Assembly (NCBI GenBank): GCA_021740785.1
Contig: JAIOZI010000002.1
Coordinates: 47,680 to 111,679 of the forward strand
DNA length: 64,000 bases
Reading direction: 5' to 3'
DNA from: Melioribacteraceae bacterium
Lineage (GTDB): Bacteria > Bacteroidota > Ignavibacteria > Ignavibacteriales > Melioribacteraceae
Shown here piece after piece: positions 9,525 to 18,651 of this stretch. Each line of letters begins with the position of its first letter. The first letter of the stretch is position 1. The notes under the pieces were generated by a model, which did no database searches, was not told the DNA's origin, and worked only from the letters and a program-made list of their open reading frames with translations. The position numbers and the translations under genes are program-made.

Positions 9525-9986
9525 TCAGATGTTTGCTTTTATTATTATTTCATTATTTTCATTTTTCACGTTCGCAGCAGGCAGACTATTATACAATAGT
9601 TCAATTAATTTTTCCTGCTGTGAAACTTGAACCGCGGTTTGATTTAATTTCTGCTGGTAAGAGTTAGCTTGAACAAAAAAGAATATGGTAACAATTATTA
9701 GAATTAAAGCTGCCGCATACGAAAACATCGGGAAGAAATTTCTGTTTAATAGTCTGTCGGTGAATTTTGGCTTAACATTTTTTATTGATGTGAAAATTCT
9801 TTCTTCAAGTTCATGAGGAAACTCAACCTTGGTTTCCCTTACAGCACTTTCTATCTGACTCACTTTTTTGAAATATTCTCTTGCTTCCTCATCTCTTGAA
9901 AGAGTTGAAAATAAGAATGACTCACTTTCCCGATCAAGCTCTCCGTCAAAATATTCATTAATTAATTCTGTTTTTGCAGTGTCCAT
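9525..9986 (-). CDS. Membrane anti-sigma factor
   Basis: This is the likely anti-sigma factor of the ECF sigma gene 13 bp upstream. The N-terminal ~85 residues are a short helical cytoplasmic region (ELINEYFDGELDRESE) of anti-sigma-domain type but without the zinc-binding His/Cys set. One membrane helix follows (~90-112, FFPMFSYAAALILIIVTIFF). The C-terminal ~40 residues are predicted extracytoplasmic and coiled-coil-like (QQKLNQTAVQVSQQEKLIEL). Length (153 aa), topology and position support the call; sequence similarity alone would be weak. RseP at 6996 is a possible processing protease. Confidence 0.8.
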   Translation of the reverse strand: MDTAKTELINEYFDGELDRESESFLFSTLSRDEEAREYFKKVSQIESAVRETKVEFPHELEERIFTSIKNVKPKFTDRLLNRNFFPMFSYAAALILIIVTIFFFVQANSYQQKLNQTAVQVSQQEKLIELLYNSLPAANVKNENNEIIIKANI

Positions 9987-9999
9987 TATTCCCTCGAGA

Positions 10000-10527
10000 T
10001 TACTTTTTAACTTTTTTCGAAATTCTTGTTATTAATTTTTGTCTCACTTTATATAAACGGCTCTTAACCAGGTTGACATCAATGTTCATAATTCCCGCGA
10101 TCTCATCATAATGAAGCCCGCTGTATTCTTTAAGTAAAAAAACTTCTTTCTGTTCAACCGGCATTTCATTCAGTTCATTTAGTATCATTTCTTTCAATTC
10201 CTTCAATTCAATTTCATACTGAAGATCATCATTCGATATCACATCAATCTCGTTACTATCGCTGACATTAAATTGATCTACTTTTGATTTTTTTCCCCGG
10301 TAATAAGTGTAAACTTCGTTCCGCGCTGTTGTGAAAAGCCAATACACAATGCTGTTTTTATTTTGAATATTTTTCATGTTCTCATAAAGCTTCAAGAAAA
10401 CGGATTGAACAATATCCTCAGTCGTCATACGGTCTGATACCATTCGCAGCACAAAGTTGAAAATTCTAGCTTTGTTCTTGTTGTAAATCAAAGTAAAGTC
10501 AATTATGTCTGTCTGAGGATTTCTCAC
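10000..10527 (-). CDS. ECF RNA polymerase sigma factor
   Basis: The protein is an alternative sigma factor that redirects RNA polymerase to envelope or stress promoters. It has 175 aa: sigma region 2 (~15-85, with FNFVLRMVSDRMTTEDIVQSVFLKLYEN and YWLFTTARNEVYTYYR) and region 4 (~115-170, with MPVEQKEVFLLKEYSGLHYDEIAG and VKSRLYKVRQKL). The linker between the regions is short, as expected for ECF sigmas without region 3. It heads a four-gene minus-strand operon with its anti-sigma factor and two TonB-domain proteins, and probably autoregulates it. I could not confirm its promoter motif. Confidence 0.93.
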   Translation of the reverse strand: MRNPQTDIIDFTLIYNKNKARIFNFVLRMVSDRMTTEDIVQSVFLKLYENMKNIQNKNSIVYWLFTTARNEVYTYYRGKKSKVDQFNVSDSNEIDVISNDDLQYEIELKELKEMILNELNEMPVEQKEVFLLKEYSGLHYDEIAGIMNIDVNLVKSRLYKVRQKLITRISKKVKK

Positions 10528-10590
10528 TTCTGCTCATCTTTAATCTAATAGATGATTGAATTTAAGAAATGTTGCTGCATAAATAAAAAA

Positions 10591-11145
10591 TTATTTTGCA
10601 GATATTACAACAGCATCCTGTAATCGGATCATACTTTCGGGTATGTTTTGAGAATTATTAAGAATAACAAGGGTTGATTCGTAGATTTTTGATTTTAACG
10701 GGAAAACAATTGTACGGGCGGGATTGCCTTTCTTATTAAGATATTCGAATTCCACTGTATTCCTGTTTCCGATAATTTTAGAGGCGGGTTCTTTGATTAG
10801 CTTAAAATTATTTTGACCGGCTTTCCTCATCAGCATCAATAAATCGGCTGCAGATTGTAAGTCCGGGTTTTCATCAGCGGATAAATTATTCTTTACGATA
10901 TTTACTGCATTAAATGATAAGCTGGCATTAAGCTCATTATTGATCAGCCAAATTTCCGCCAATTTATTTTCGTTGTCTTCAGCTTCATACCAATTATTTG
11001 GAATGTTGACGCTAATATTTGAGAAATTTGATTTGGCAATACTATTTGAAAGGATATTCGCGAGGTTTTCTGAAGAGTATCTAGTTGAAGAGCATGAGAG
11101 AGTGATTAAAGATAATACAGTGATGAGCAAATTTCTTTTTATCAT
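10591..11145 (-). CDS. Putative lipoprotein, unknown function
   Basis: The 184-aa protein starts at the ATG at 11145, because the lipoprotein signal peptide (KRNLLITVLSLITLSCSS) begins there; an upstream in-frame start would add 14 unsuitable residues. The mature part has a beta-rich pattern with VNIPNNWYE at about residue 47 and FPLKSKIYESTLVILNN near the end. That pattern is reminiscent of PsbP/DUF1795-like envelope proteins, but I cannot assign it. It lies upstream of the ECF operon on the same strand, 63 bp away. Confidence 0.65.
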   Translation of the reverse strand: MIKRNLLITVLSLITLSCSSTRYSSENLANILSNSIAKSNFSNISVNIPNNWYEAEDNENKLAEIWLINNELNASLSFNAVNIVKNNLSADENPDLQSAADLLMLMRKAGQNNFKLIKEPASKIIGNRNTVEFEYLNKKGNPARTIVFPLKSKIYESTLVILNNSQNIPESMIRLQDAVVISAK

Positions 11146-11216
11146 TAGGAAACCAAATGAGATTAATTGATTCCCAAAGTTAAACAAGAAGGAATGAAAA
11201 TAAAATTATATGTTGT

Positions 11217-12260
11217 TTATTTATCCCGCTCAAATCTCAGTTCTTCAAGTGTAAGTATCAAACTGATTCTATGTGAATCATCGAGTCTGCTTAGTTCTGT
11301 TTCATTAAATCGTGCGAAAGAATAATCGATATTAAGTTTTGGAAGTTTTATTCCGGCTCCTACCGTAAACTGTTTAACATCGGTATATCCGGCACGAATT
11401 GAGAATAAATTTTGATATGTATATTCGAATCCTGCTTTTGCATCAAAACTAACAGGACCGACATTAAAAGTTGAAGCAAATTGCCGGTTCTCAAACCTAA
11501 TATCCAAATCGAGCGCGGGTAAAAATCTGCCACCCCAAAATTCAATTCCGTAAGTGGCTCCAATTTTTGTTGTTGGTGAAATCAGTTCATTTCTCCCGGT
11601 ACTCCAGGCGACCAGGGTTGTGGTTACGTCCTGAACATTTGCACCGAGGTAAAGATTTTCCATCGGCATGTAAACTGCTCCGATATCAAAGCCGATGCCT
11701 GTTGCGCTGAATTCGGCAATGTCGCGCTGAATTACCTTTACATTTGCGCCCCAATAAAAATCAGATGATTGTCTTTTTGCAAATGTTAAATAAATTGCCC
11801 AATCGGTGTTGCTGAATTCCGTAATACGTGAATAATCCAAACCCCAGTTAGGGTGATTGAGATCAAAAATTTGCTGTCCTGTAGATCTATCTATTTGAGC
11901 TTCCCGAGTATCCGGTATCCCTTCAATGCTTAACCTGATCACACTCAAACCGAAGCTCATATCTTTGCCGTAAGGAATAGCAACCGCACCGTAATTATAA
12001 TTAATTATATCTCCGAAATGTTCTTCATGCATCAAAGCAATTTGAGGGTAATCAATACGGGCTAAACCTGCGGGATTCCAATAGCCGGAAGTTACATCAT
12101 TTGATACAGCTGTATGTGCGCTGCCCATACCGAGCGCGCGTCCTCCGACACCAATTGCTAAGAATTCACCGGCATATTTACCGATTACTGTCTGTGCATT
12201 ATTTGTTGCCGCGGTTAATAGAATTATTATGTAAAAAAGTGTTTGGATTCGTCTTATCAT
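11217..12260 (-). CDS. PorV/PorQ-like outer-membrane beta-barrel protein
   Basis: The 347-aa protein is predicted to form an outer-membrane barrel. I chose the ATG at 12260 because a clean signal peptide follows (IRRIQTLFYIIILLTAATNNAQ); the longer frame would add 23 residues. The mature N-terminus carries the family block EFLAIGVGGRALGMGSAHTA and SGYWNPAGLARIDYP, typical of PorV/PorQ/UPF0164 proteins. These act with the type IX secretion system as shuttle or surface-attachment barrels. Amphipathic strands run to the C-terminal RISLILTLEEL. A second member is at 46886-47896. Which cargo it serves cannot be read from sequence. Confidence 0.85.
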   Translation of the reverse strand: MIRRIQTLFYIIILLTAATNNAQTVIGKYAGEFLAIGVGGRALGMGSAHTAVSNDVTSGYWNPAGLARIDYPQIALMHEEHFGDIINYNYGAVAIPYGKDMSFGLSVIRLSIEGIPDTREAQIDRSTGQQIFDLNHPNWGLDYSRITEFSNTDWAIYLTFAKRQSSDFYWGANVKVIQRDIAEFSATGIGFDIGAVYMPMENLYLGANVQDVTTTLVAWSTGRNELISPTTKIGATYGIEFWGGRFLPALDLDIRFENRQFASTFNVGPVSFDAKAGFEYTYQNLFSIRAGYTDVKQFTVGAGIKLPKLNIDYSFARFNETELSRLDDSHRISLILTLEELRFERDK

Positions 12261-12411
12261 TTTAGTTTCTATTTTGTAATCAAATTTCAAAATGAAAATT
12301 GCCAAAATAGCCCTTAAAATCAAGGGCAATTTTTAGTTGATAAATAATTTCGGAAATTCTGAGGAATTTGGAACGAGGTCCGGTTATTTTATCCCGAACC
12401 TCTTATAAAAT

Positions 12412-13314
12412 TTAGAAGGTAAAAGTTACACCGAATTTAATTGTTTCCATTGTAACCGGGGCTTCCGTTTCGAAAGGCCAATTCATCTGTTCTCTTTTTA
12501 AAACATGAAATCCGTATGTGAATCCGCTTTTCAATAATAGGTAAACGATAGGTCCGGCTATCGGACTCGAATCAATAACTTCCTCAACAAAATAATCGAT
12601 TGCACCATTACCGGCGCTTTCGATCACAAAGCTTCCGAGATGATACCAAACCATGTGCCGCGGAAAAATGACATCGGCAGAATATGATGCGTTTAATGAA
12701 AGCAATTGTGCAAATTGAAACTTGATGCCGGTTTCATTAGTTGTTCCGAACCTAAAATTATTATTAAATCTTTCCAGTGTGTTGAGATCATTTGCCATAG
12801 CAGATACGCCGTGAAATGCAATCATCTCTGTGGAATTATAATCAACAACATCCAATTTGGTCCAGGCTATTCCGCTTTCAAAATAAGGGATGAAAGCAAT
12901 TCCGCCGAATTCATATCCGTATCCTTTACGAAAACCCAAACCCATCCGCCAGGATTTGGTTTCAAATTCATCAACCTCAATTTTATCGTTGAGGTCTTTG
13001 GATGTAAATGATACGAATACAAATTTATCATCAATCTCAATTATTGGCTCTTCCCAATTATCATAATCAGCATATCCGACTTTTATTTCCGCCATACCAA
13101 TTTTACCGAAACCGGCAAATAAATTTTTGTTTTTTACTTGGGTCAACCCGTAATTAAATTCAATAAAAGGGTGCGAGCCGGAATACCAATCCCAGATGTT
13201 AACATTCCAGTCGTCCCAGTCATCGGAATGAATATTAAAATTTACTTGCGAATTAATTTGTGAGGTTAAACCTAAGAGGATGAAAATGCAAAGTATGATT
13301 GATTTTTTAAGCAT
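12412..13314 (-). CDS. Exported, probable outer-membrane protein of unknown function
   Basis: The 300-aa protein has a cleavable signal peptide (KKSIILCIFILLGLTSQINSQ). The alternating hydrophobic/polar pattern and the aromatic C-terminal end (TIKFGVTFTF) are typical of outer-membrane barrels. No named family is recognised. It lies between the response regulator and the PorV-like gene, all on the minus strand but with spacers of 83-151 bp, so operon membership is uncertain. Confidence 0.65.
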   Translation of the reverse strand: MLKKSIILCIFILLGLTSQINSQVNFNIHSDDWDDWNVNIWDWYSGSHPFIEFNYGLTQVKNKNLFAGFGKIGMAEIKVGYADYDNWEEPIIEIDDKFVFVSFTSKDLNDKIEVDEFETKSWRMGLGFRKGYGYEFGGIAFIPYFESGIAWTKLDVVDYNSTEMIAFHGVSAMANDLNTLERFNNNFRFGTTNETGIKFQFAQLLSLNASYSADVIFPRHMVWYHLGSFVIESAGNGAIDYFVEEVIDSSPIAGPIVYLLLKSGFTYGFHVLKREQMNWPFETEAPVTMETIKFGVTFTF

Positions 13315-13397
13315 CGGAACTCCATCTCAATTATTATTATCAGGAAATTAGACGAATTCCAGTGCAATAATGTTACAGCAAATTAAAAAAATTATAT

Positions 13398-13799
13398 CTA
13401 ATCTTTCTTTGAATGTTTCTCGTATTCGTTGACCAGTGTATCCATCAAAACATCATTCTGAACAGGTTTTGTTAAAAATTGATTAACACCTGCATTGTAA
13501 GCATTGTCTTTATCTCTTTGAAAAGCATGTGCAGATAATCCGACGATAGGAAGATCCTTATATTTCGGCATTTCTCTCAATTCTCTTGTAAGTTGAAGAC
13601 CATCTTTCTTCCCGCGTAAAGAAATATCCATTAGTATGATATCGAAATCTTGTTCTTTCAATTTTTCGTAAAAAGTATCGGATGAATCACAAATTTCCAA
13701 TTTGAATTTTCTTTTTAAGAAAATCTGAAGAAATTTTTGATTTTCATAATCGTCTTCAACAACAAGTAATTTTGGTTTCTTTTCTGTATCTTCTGCCAT
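13398..13799 (-). CDS. Single-domain response regulator (CheY-like)
   Basis: This is a stand-alone receiver domain of 133 aa. It shows the acidic pair EDD (15-17), the phospho-acceptor Asp58 in IILMDISLRG, the switch region VGLSAHAF and the conserved Lys in FLTKPV. There is no output domain, so it should act by protein contact as in a phosphorelay. No histidine kinase is in the window, so its partner is elsewhere. Confidence 0.92.
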   Translation of the reverse strand: MAEDTEKKPKLLVVEDDYENQKFLQIFLKRKFKLEICDSSDTFYEKLKEQDFDIILMDISLRGKKDGLQLTRELREMPKYKDLPIVGLSAHAFQRDKDNAYNAGVNQFLTKPVQNDVLMDTLVNEYEKHSKKD

Positions 13800-13900
13800 T
13801 TGAAAATCCTATCTATTGTAATTGCAACAATGCAAGATATTGATTTAAGTCGACAAAAAAAATGTATATAAATAAATATTTTTCTTTGTGATGAATAAAG

Positions 13901-14506
13901 ATGATGAAAAAAAATGAGCTTTTCAAATATTTATTTCCATTAATTGTAACTTTTCTGCTGCAGTTTGCATTTAATGCATGCTCATGTAAAACTTGTGGAA
14001 TGAGCGATTCGGAAATTGAAATTCCGGATTCTATCAGAATTACAGCCGCCGAATTTATTAAAAGTAAAACTGGTGATGAGTTTTATTCGGATTACATCTC
14101 ATTTGATGCCGAGGCGAGCAAACGTGCGGTTGATGGTTATTTGATTTATTTCACTATGCGGGATCTGGAGAGAGATTTTATCGATGAGCGTATATATTTT
14201 TTTATGAATAATGACGGAATTGTTTTGGAGAATTATTCTATTTACGGTATCCCGGATTGTATATCTGATGAAACGAAATGCACTTTCAACCTGGATGAAA
14301 ATTCGGTTATGGAAATAGCGGAACTTAATAACTTGTCGAAAGGAATTGATGAGTGGGATTTAAATTTCGAATGGTCGGAAGAGTTTGATATGTATTTGTG
14401 GACCGTCAATTCGATACTGGTCGCGGATGGAAAGATTGGCGAAGAAATGTTGATTGATCCGAGTGATGGTAAGATCATTGCTCACCGGGAATGGAAGATT
14501 AAATGA
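13901..14506 (+). CDS. Putative lipoprotein with PepSY-like C-terminus
   Basis: The 201-aa protein has a signal peptide with lipobox FNACS at residues ~27-31, followed by CKTCG. Its last ~35 residues (FDMYLWTVNSILVAD then LIDPSDGKIIAHREWKI) resemble the end of a PepSY domain, a small fold found in periplasmic inhibitors and envelope proteins. The middle is acidic and not recognised. Two in-frame ATGs (13901 and 13904) are possible. It is divergent from the response regulator. Confidence 0.6.
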   Translation: MMKKNELFKYLFPLIVTFLLQFAFNACSCKTCGMSDSEIEIPDSIRITAAEFIKSKTGDEFYSDYISFDAEASKRAVDGYLIYFTMRDLERDFIDERIYFFMNNDGIVLENYSIYGIPDCISDETKCTFNLDENSVMEIAELNNLSKGIDEWDLNFEWSEEFDMYLWTVNSILVADGKIGEEMLIDPSDGKIIAHREWKIK

Positions 14507-14597
14507 TTTTTCTCCAACTTTCGATTCGTACAAAGTTCATAGTTTAACTGAAAAAAAACAGAAAATATTCAAGTATTATTAACGGGGGATTGATTTC

Positions 14598-14801
14598 ATG
14601 CTTACATTTATTATGTGGCTTATTTTATTATTTTTATGCTGGCCCTTAGCATTAGCCGCACTTATTCTTTATCCGATTATCTGGTTGCTTCTGCTCCCGT
14701 TTAAAATTATAGGGATCAGTGTTAATTTCATTTTCGAATTCATTCGGTCAATTATAACATTACCTTTTAGAATATTACGCGGTCCTTCGGCAATAAAATA
14801 A
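14598..14801 (+). CDS. Small hydrophobic membrane protein
   Basis: A 67-aa protein made almost entirely of hydrophobic and aromatic residues, with two or three membrane-associating stretches (FIMWLILLFLCWPLALAALI, IIWLLLLPFKIIGISVNFI) and a basic end (FRILRGPSAIK). A GGGGGA ribosome site lies about 8 bp before the ATG, which supports translation. The function is unknown. Confidence 0.55.
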   Translation: MLTFIMWLILLFLCWPLALAALILYPIIWLLLLPFKIIGISVNFIFEFIRSIITLPFRILRGPSAIK

Positions 14802-14918
14802 AAACGATATCATGTTTCATTTGTGTTTTCTGCAATCGATTGGCGATTAATTTTTTCTGTCAAGATAATAACACACATGAATTGTAAAATTAGTTAACTT
14901 TGCACTGAACTCTTAAGA

Positions 14919-15770
14919 ATGAAAATGAAAAACAAAGAGATACTGACATATTTAATCGATTTGATTGATGACGATACTAGAGAAGTGCGAGATCAAGTTA
15001 TGAAAGAATTAACTAATTACGGTATTTCTCTCGAGCTCGATTTGGCGGCAGTCTCAAATAATTTTGATATCACCGAAAATGATTTAATAAAACCGATAAT
15101 TGAAAAAAATCGTAAGATGTGGCTGCTGCAAAACTGGAATAGCTGGCAGGAAATTGAAGATGATTCCGGAAAATTGGAAGCAGCAATGAATATCATCGCT
15201 AAATACCAGTCCGGGCTTCATCTTAAAAATGAATTGGCGCTACAATTGGATGAACTAACGGAAGATTTTAAGAAAGTTTATCCTGCCGGTAATGAAGTGG
15301 ATTTAGCCGATTTTCTATTTCTTGAAAGTGGTTACTCCGGTGAAAAGAAAAATTATTACGATCCGCTTAACAGCAACATCATTTATGTTTTGAAGGAAAA
15401 GAAAGGCATCCCGATAAGTTTGGCAATTATTTATATGCTTGTTGGTAATAGATTAGGATTTGAAATCGAAGGGTGTAATTTCCCCGGTCATTTTCTCTCG
15501 AAAATTGAATACGGCGGTAAAACTGTTTTAGTCGACTGCTTTAATAACGGCAGAAGAATATTCCCGGCAGATTTAAAGAATTTGGCTGAAGATTCTTTCG
15601 AAGCAATAAATTATATAGTATCGATGAATACATCCGCATTGGTAATTGTAAGACGTGTTCTTAATAATATTGTGAATGCATACAAATATGAAAAGGATGC
15701 GGAGAACAGCAGTTTCTTTGAAGAGCTTTTAAAGAATACGAGTTGGGAAACAAAAACCTTCTCAGCTTAA
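14919..15770 (+). CDS. SirB1-type transglutaminase-like protein
   Basis: The 283-aa protein belongs to the SirB1/transglutaminase-like group. Residues ~115-215 contain the core: FLFLESGYSG, the long KKGIPISLAIIYMLVGNRLG segment, then GCNFPGHFLSKIEYGGKTVLVD with the histidine expected in the fold. The usual catalytic cysteine of true transglutaminases is not obvious; SirB1-like proteins are thought to be non-catalytic or of unknown activity. The N-terminal ~100 residues are helical repeats. It converges with the SDR gene and the two ends overlap by 9 bp. Confidence 0.82.
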   Translation: MKMKNKEILTYLIDLIDDDTREVRDQVMKELTNYGISLELDLAAVSNNFDITENDLIKPIIEKNRKMWLLQNWNSWQEIEDDSGKLEAAMNIIAKYQSGLHLKNELALQLDELTEDFKKVYPAGNEVDLADFLFLESGYSGEKKNYYDPLNSNIIYVLKEKKGIPISLAIIYMLVGNRLGFEIEGCNFPGHFLSKIEYGGKTVLVDCFNNGRRIFPADLKNLAEDSFEAINYIVSMNTSALVIVRRVLNNIVNAYKYEKDAENSSFFEELLKNTSWETKTFSA

Positions 15771-16517
15771 TTTTTTAGCAAACATTTCATAAATAAATCC
15801 CGGCAGCGCACCAATTATTTTAGACCCGATAACCGTAGGAAGGGGAAATTGAATTACGCTCTTTTCTTTTTTAATTCCTTTTAGAATTATTTCAGCAGCT
15901 TTGCCGGCATCCATAATGAAAGGCATATCAAAGTCGTTTTTATCTGTCATGGGAGTTTTTACAAAACCCGGTTTTATAGTGATGACTTTTATTCCATGCG
16001 GTCGTAATTCAACCCGCAATCCTTCTAAAAATATTGTTGCCGCCGCTTTACTGGCACAGTAAAATCCGCTCCCGGAATATCCCCGGTTGTCTGCCATGCT
16101 TGATAAGCCCGCAACCACTCCGCTTTTTCTTTTTAAAAATTCCGGCAACAATTTTTCCACCCAGTAAATAATTCCCATCACATTTACACCAAAAGTTTTT
16201 TCTGCTGCTTCTGAATTAAACTCATCAACATTCATCCTTATTCCTATCCCGGAATTAAGAATAGCAATATCAACATGCCCGAATTCGGAAATCACCTTAT
16301 CAAAAGCCCGCTCAACTTCGTGCTTATCCGTCACATCACAACTAACAGCAATCGCAGCCCCATCATTCTGTTTCGTTTTGATCATTTCGTTAAGTATGTT
16401 GATTCTTCTTGAAATAAGTGCCAGGTTGCAATTTTCATTCATCAACTTATTTGCAAGCGCCTTTCCAATTCCGCTCGAGGCGCCGGTAATCAATATGTTC
16501 CTTCCGTTTAGATTCAT
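15762..16517 (-). CDS. Short-chain dehydrogenase/reductase
   Basis: The 251-aa protein is a classical SDR that uses NAD(P)H. It has the Rossmann motif TGASSGIG at residues ~12-19, the NSGIG structural motif, the catalytic Ser in GLSSMADNRG, and Tyr-x3-Lys in FYCASKAAAT. It then has KPGFVKTPM. The substrate is unknown. The start at 16517 is preferred because GAGGA lies at good spacing; a TTG 21 bp upstream is less likely. Confidence 0.9.
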   Translation of the reverse strand: MNLNGRNILITGASSGIGKALANKLMNENCNLALISRRINILNEMIKTKQNDGAAIAVSCDVTDKHEVERAFDKVISEFGHVDIAILNSGIGIRMNVDEFNSEAAEKTFGVNVMGIIYWVEKLLPEFLKRKSGVVAGLSSMADNRGYSGSGFYCASKAAATIFLEGLRVELRPHGIKVITIKPGFVKTPMTDKNDFDMPFIMDAGKAAEIILKGIKKEKSVIQFPLPTVIGSKIIGALPGFIYEMFAKKLS

Positions 16518-16618
16518 TTTTTCCTCAAATATGATCAAAAATACATAAAATTGATTAAATAAATCTTTATTAAGAGTTCGAGATTGATTATCTTATCAAA
16601 AATTATTCCAGAAATATT

Positions 16619-17188
16619 ATGTCATTTTTAGAAATGGACGAATTTATAATAAATAGAGAAATTGTCGAATCGAAATTCACTTGCGATCTCGAAAAATGTA
16701 AAGGCGCCTGCTGCACTATGAAAAGTGATTTCGGCGCACCGGTTGAGAAACCGGAGATTACTATAATTGATGAATATCTTCCTGAGATAAAAAAATATCT
16801 GCCGGAAATTAGTTCCCGAATTATTGAAAAAGAAGGATTCTGGGAGAACAAATCCGATCTTTTATTGATAAAAAGTGTTGACAAAAGAGACTGTGTTTTT
16901 GTTTATTATGAAGGCGATATTGCAAAGTGTGCGATTGAGAAAGCATATTTTAACGGGGAAATCGATTTTAGGAAACCAATATCATGTCATCTTTTCCCAA
17001 TACGTGTGGAAGATTTTGGGGGAAGGGTTTTGCGGTATGAAAGATATAATGAATGTTCCCCGGCAGTGGAAAAGGGTGAACAAACAAATCTAACGGTTGC
17101 AGAATTTTGTGATGACAGTCTTAAGAGATTGTTCGGTATTGAAAAACATCAGGAATTTAAACAAATGATCGGGAAGAACGAGAAATAA
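16619..17188 (+). CDS. DUF3109 family cysteine-rich protein
   Basis: A 189-aa cytoplasmic protein of the DUF3109 family, related to YkgJ-type proteins proposed to bind zinc or an iron-sulphur cluster. Conserved cysteines appear in CDLEKCKGACCTMKSD (residues ~21-36), DCVFVYYEGDIAKCAIEKAY and PISCHLFPIRV, with NECSPA late. The biochemical role is unknown. It is followed after 2 bp by rpoN, so the two genes are probably translated from one transcript. Confidence 0.88.
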   Translation: MSFLEMDEFIINREIVESKFTCDLEKCKGACCTMKSDFGAPVEKPEITIIDEYLPEIKKYLPEISSRIIEKEGFWENKSDLLLIKSVDKRDCVFVYYEGDIAKCAIEKAYFNGEIDFRKPISCHLFPIRVEDFGGRVLRYERYNECSPAVEKGEQTNLTVAEFCDDSLKRLFGIEKHQEFKQMIGKNEK

Positions 17189-17190
17189 GT

Positions 17191-18651
17191 ATGTTATCAT
17201 TACACCAAAAATTATCTCAAACTCAGAAGCTGTCTCCACAGCAAATACAATATCAAAAGCTGCTGCAATTGAATACATTGGCGCTTGAACAGCGAATCAA
17301 AACTGAATTGGAATTGAATCCGGTTCTTGAAGAATTAGAAGATTTTGAATTGGAACAGGAACAAGCGGAAAACAACGATGACACAGACAGCACAGAGGAT
17401 TCAAAAGAAGATGAATACGATAATACCGACGATGAGTTTGATGTTGAAGATTATATGAATGATGTAGATATTGATAACGACAGACTGAACCGCAGTCCGG
17501 ATGAAGATTATTCGCGTCCGGTTGCACCAGCGAGAGTAACTCTCTCCGAATATTTGATGGATCAGGTGAGAATGCTTGACTTGACGGATGACCAAATGAT
17601 AATCGCTGAAAATATTGTCGGCAGCGTTAATAGAGATGGTTATTTCAAAGAAGATCTGGAGAAGCTGGTATCGGAATTAAATTTATTTGAACATCTTGAA
17701 ACAACTGTTGATGAAGCCGAAAATGTGTTGAAGTTGATTCAGACTCTAGACCCCATTGGTGTTGCAGCTAGAAATCTGCAGGAATGCTTGCTGATTCAAT
17801 TGAAAAATATATCCTTCGACCCATATTACTCATATCTAGCAGAAAAAATCTTAACTGATCATTACAAGGAATTTGTTAATAAGCGTTTCGAAATTATTCA
17901 AAAAAATATGGACATGAATGTTGAAACGCTAAAAATTACACTGGATTTAATTCACCGTCTTGATCCCAAACCCGGCGAAGGAAATATTTCTTCCGAAGAA
18001 GCAAATCAAGTTACACCCGATTTTTTGATTGAGAAAATGGATAATAATTACATCATTACATTGAACGACCGCGCGGTACCTTCGGTAACAATCAGCAAGA
18101 CTTATCTGGAAATGATCAACTCCAAAAAACGTAAAAGGAAAATATCCAAACGCGATAAAGAGACGCATAAATTTTTACGCGAAAAATTTGAATCGGCAAA
18201 GTGGTTTATTGCCTCAATTCAGCAGCGGCGAGATACTTTAATGAAAATAATGCGTTCCATTCTTGAACATCAATATGATTTCTTTGAATATGGCGCACGC
18301 GCTTTGAAACCGATGATCTATAAAGATATCGCCGATGATATTGAAATGGATATTTCAACTATCAGCAGAGTGGTTAACGGAAAATACGTTGAGAGTCCGC
18401 AGGGTATCCACGAATTGAAATATTTCTTCAGTGAAGGATTAGCTACTGATTCCGGGAATGAAATATCGAATAAACACATTAAAGAATTGATAAGAGAAAT
18501 AATCGAAAACGAATCTAAAAAACATCCTTACAGTGATGATAAAATCGCGAAAATCCTTACCGGTAAGGGGATTCACATTGCACGCCGTACCGTAGCCAAA
18601 TACCGAGAACAATTGATGATTCCGGTCGCAAGGTTAAGAAAAGAAATATGA
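17191..18651 (+). CDS. rpoN: RNA polymerase sigma-54 factor
   Basis: Sigma-54 directs RNA polymerase to -24/-12 promoters that need AAA+ activators. The 486-aa protein has the Gln-rich region I (LHQKLSQTQKLSPQQIQYQK), an acidic linker (~50-110, rich in D/E), the core-binding domain (LDPIGVAARNLQECLL), the helix-turn-helix segment (DIADDIEMDISTISRVVNGK) and the C-terminal RpoN box ARRTVAKYREQ. It is complete. The stop overlaps the next start by 4 bp, implying coupled translation. No sigma-54 activator is in the window. Confidence 0.97.
   Translation: MLSLHQKLSQTQKLSPQQIQYQKLLQLNTLALEQRIKTELELNPVLEELEDFELEQEQAENNDDTDSTEDSKEDEYDNTDDEFDVEDYMNDVDIDNDRLNRSPDEDYSRPVAPARVTLSEYLMDQVRMLDLTDDQMIIAENIVGSVNRDGYFKEDLEKLVSELNLFEHLETTVDEAENVLKLIQTLDPIGVAARNLQECLLIQLKNISFDPYYSYLAEKILTDHYKEFVNKRFEIIQKNMDMNVETLKITLDLIHRLDPKPGEGNISSEEANQVTPDFLIEKMDNNYIITLNDRAVPSVTISKTYLEMINSKKRKRKISKRDKETHKFLREKFESAKWFIASIQQRRDTLMKIMRSILEHQYDFFEYGARALKPMIYKDIADDIEMDISTISRVVNGKYVESPQGIHELKYFFSEGLATDSGNEISNKHIKELIREIIENESKKHPYSDDKIAKILTGKGIHIARRTVAKYREQLMIPVARLRKEI

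Noticed and set aside
12375..12402. Terminator upstream of the PorV-like gene
   Set aside because: Arms GAGGT/ACCTC pair with an internal mismatch and no T-run follows on the minus strand.
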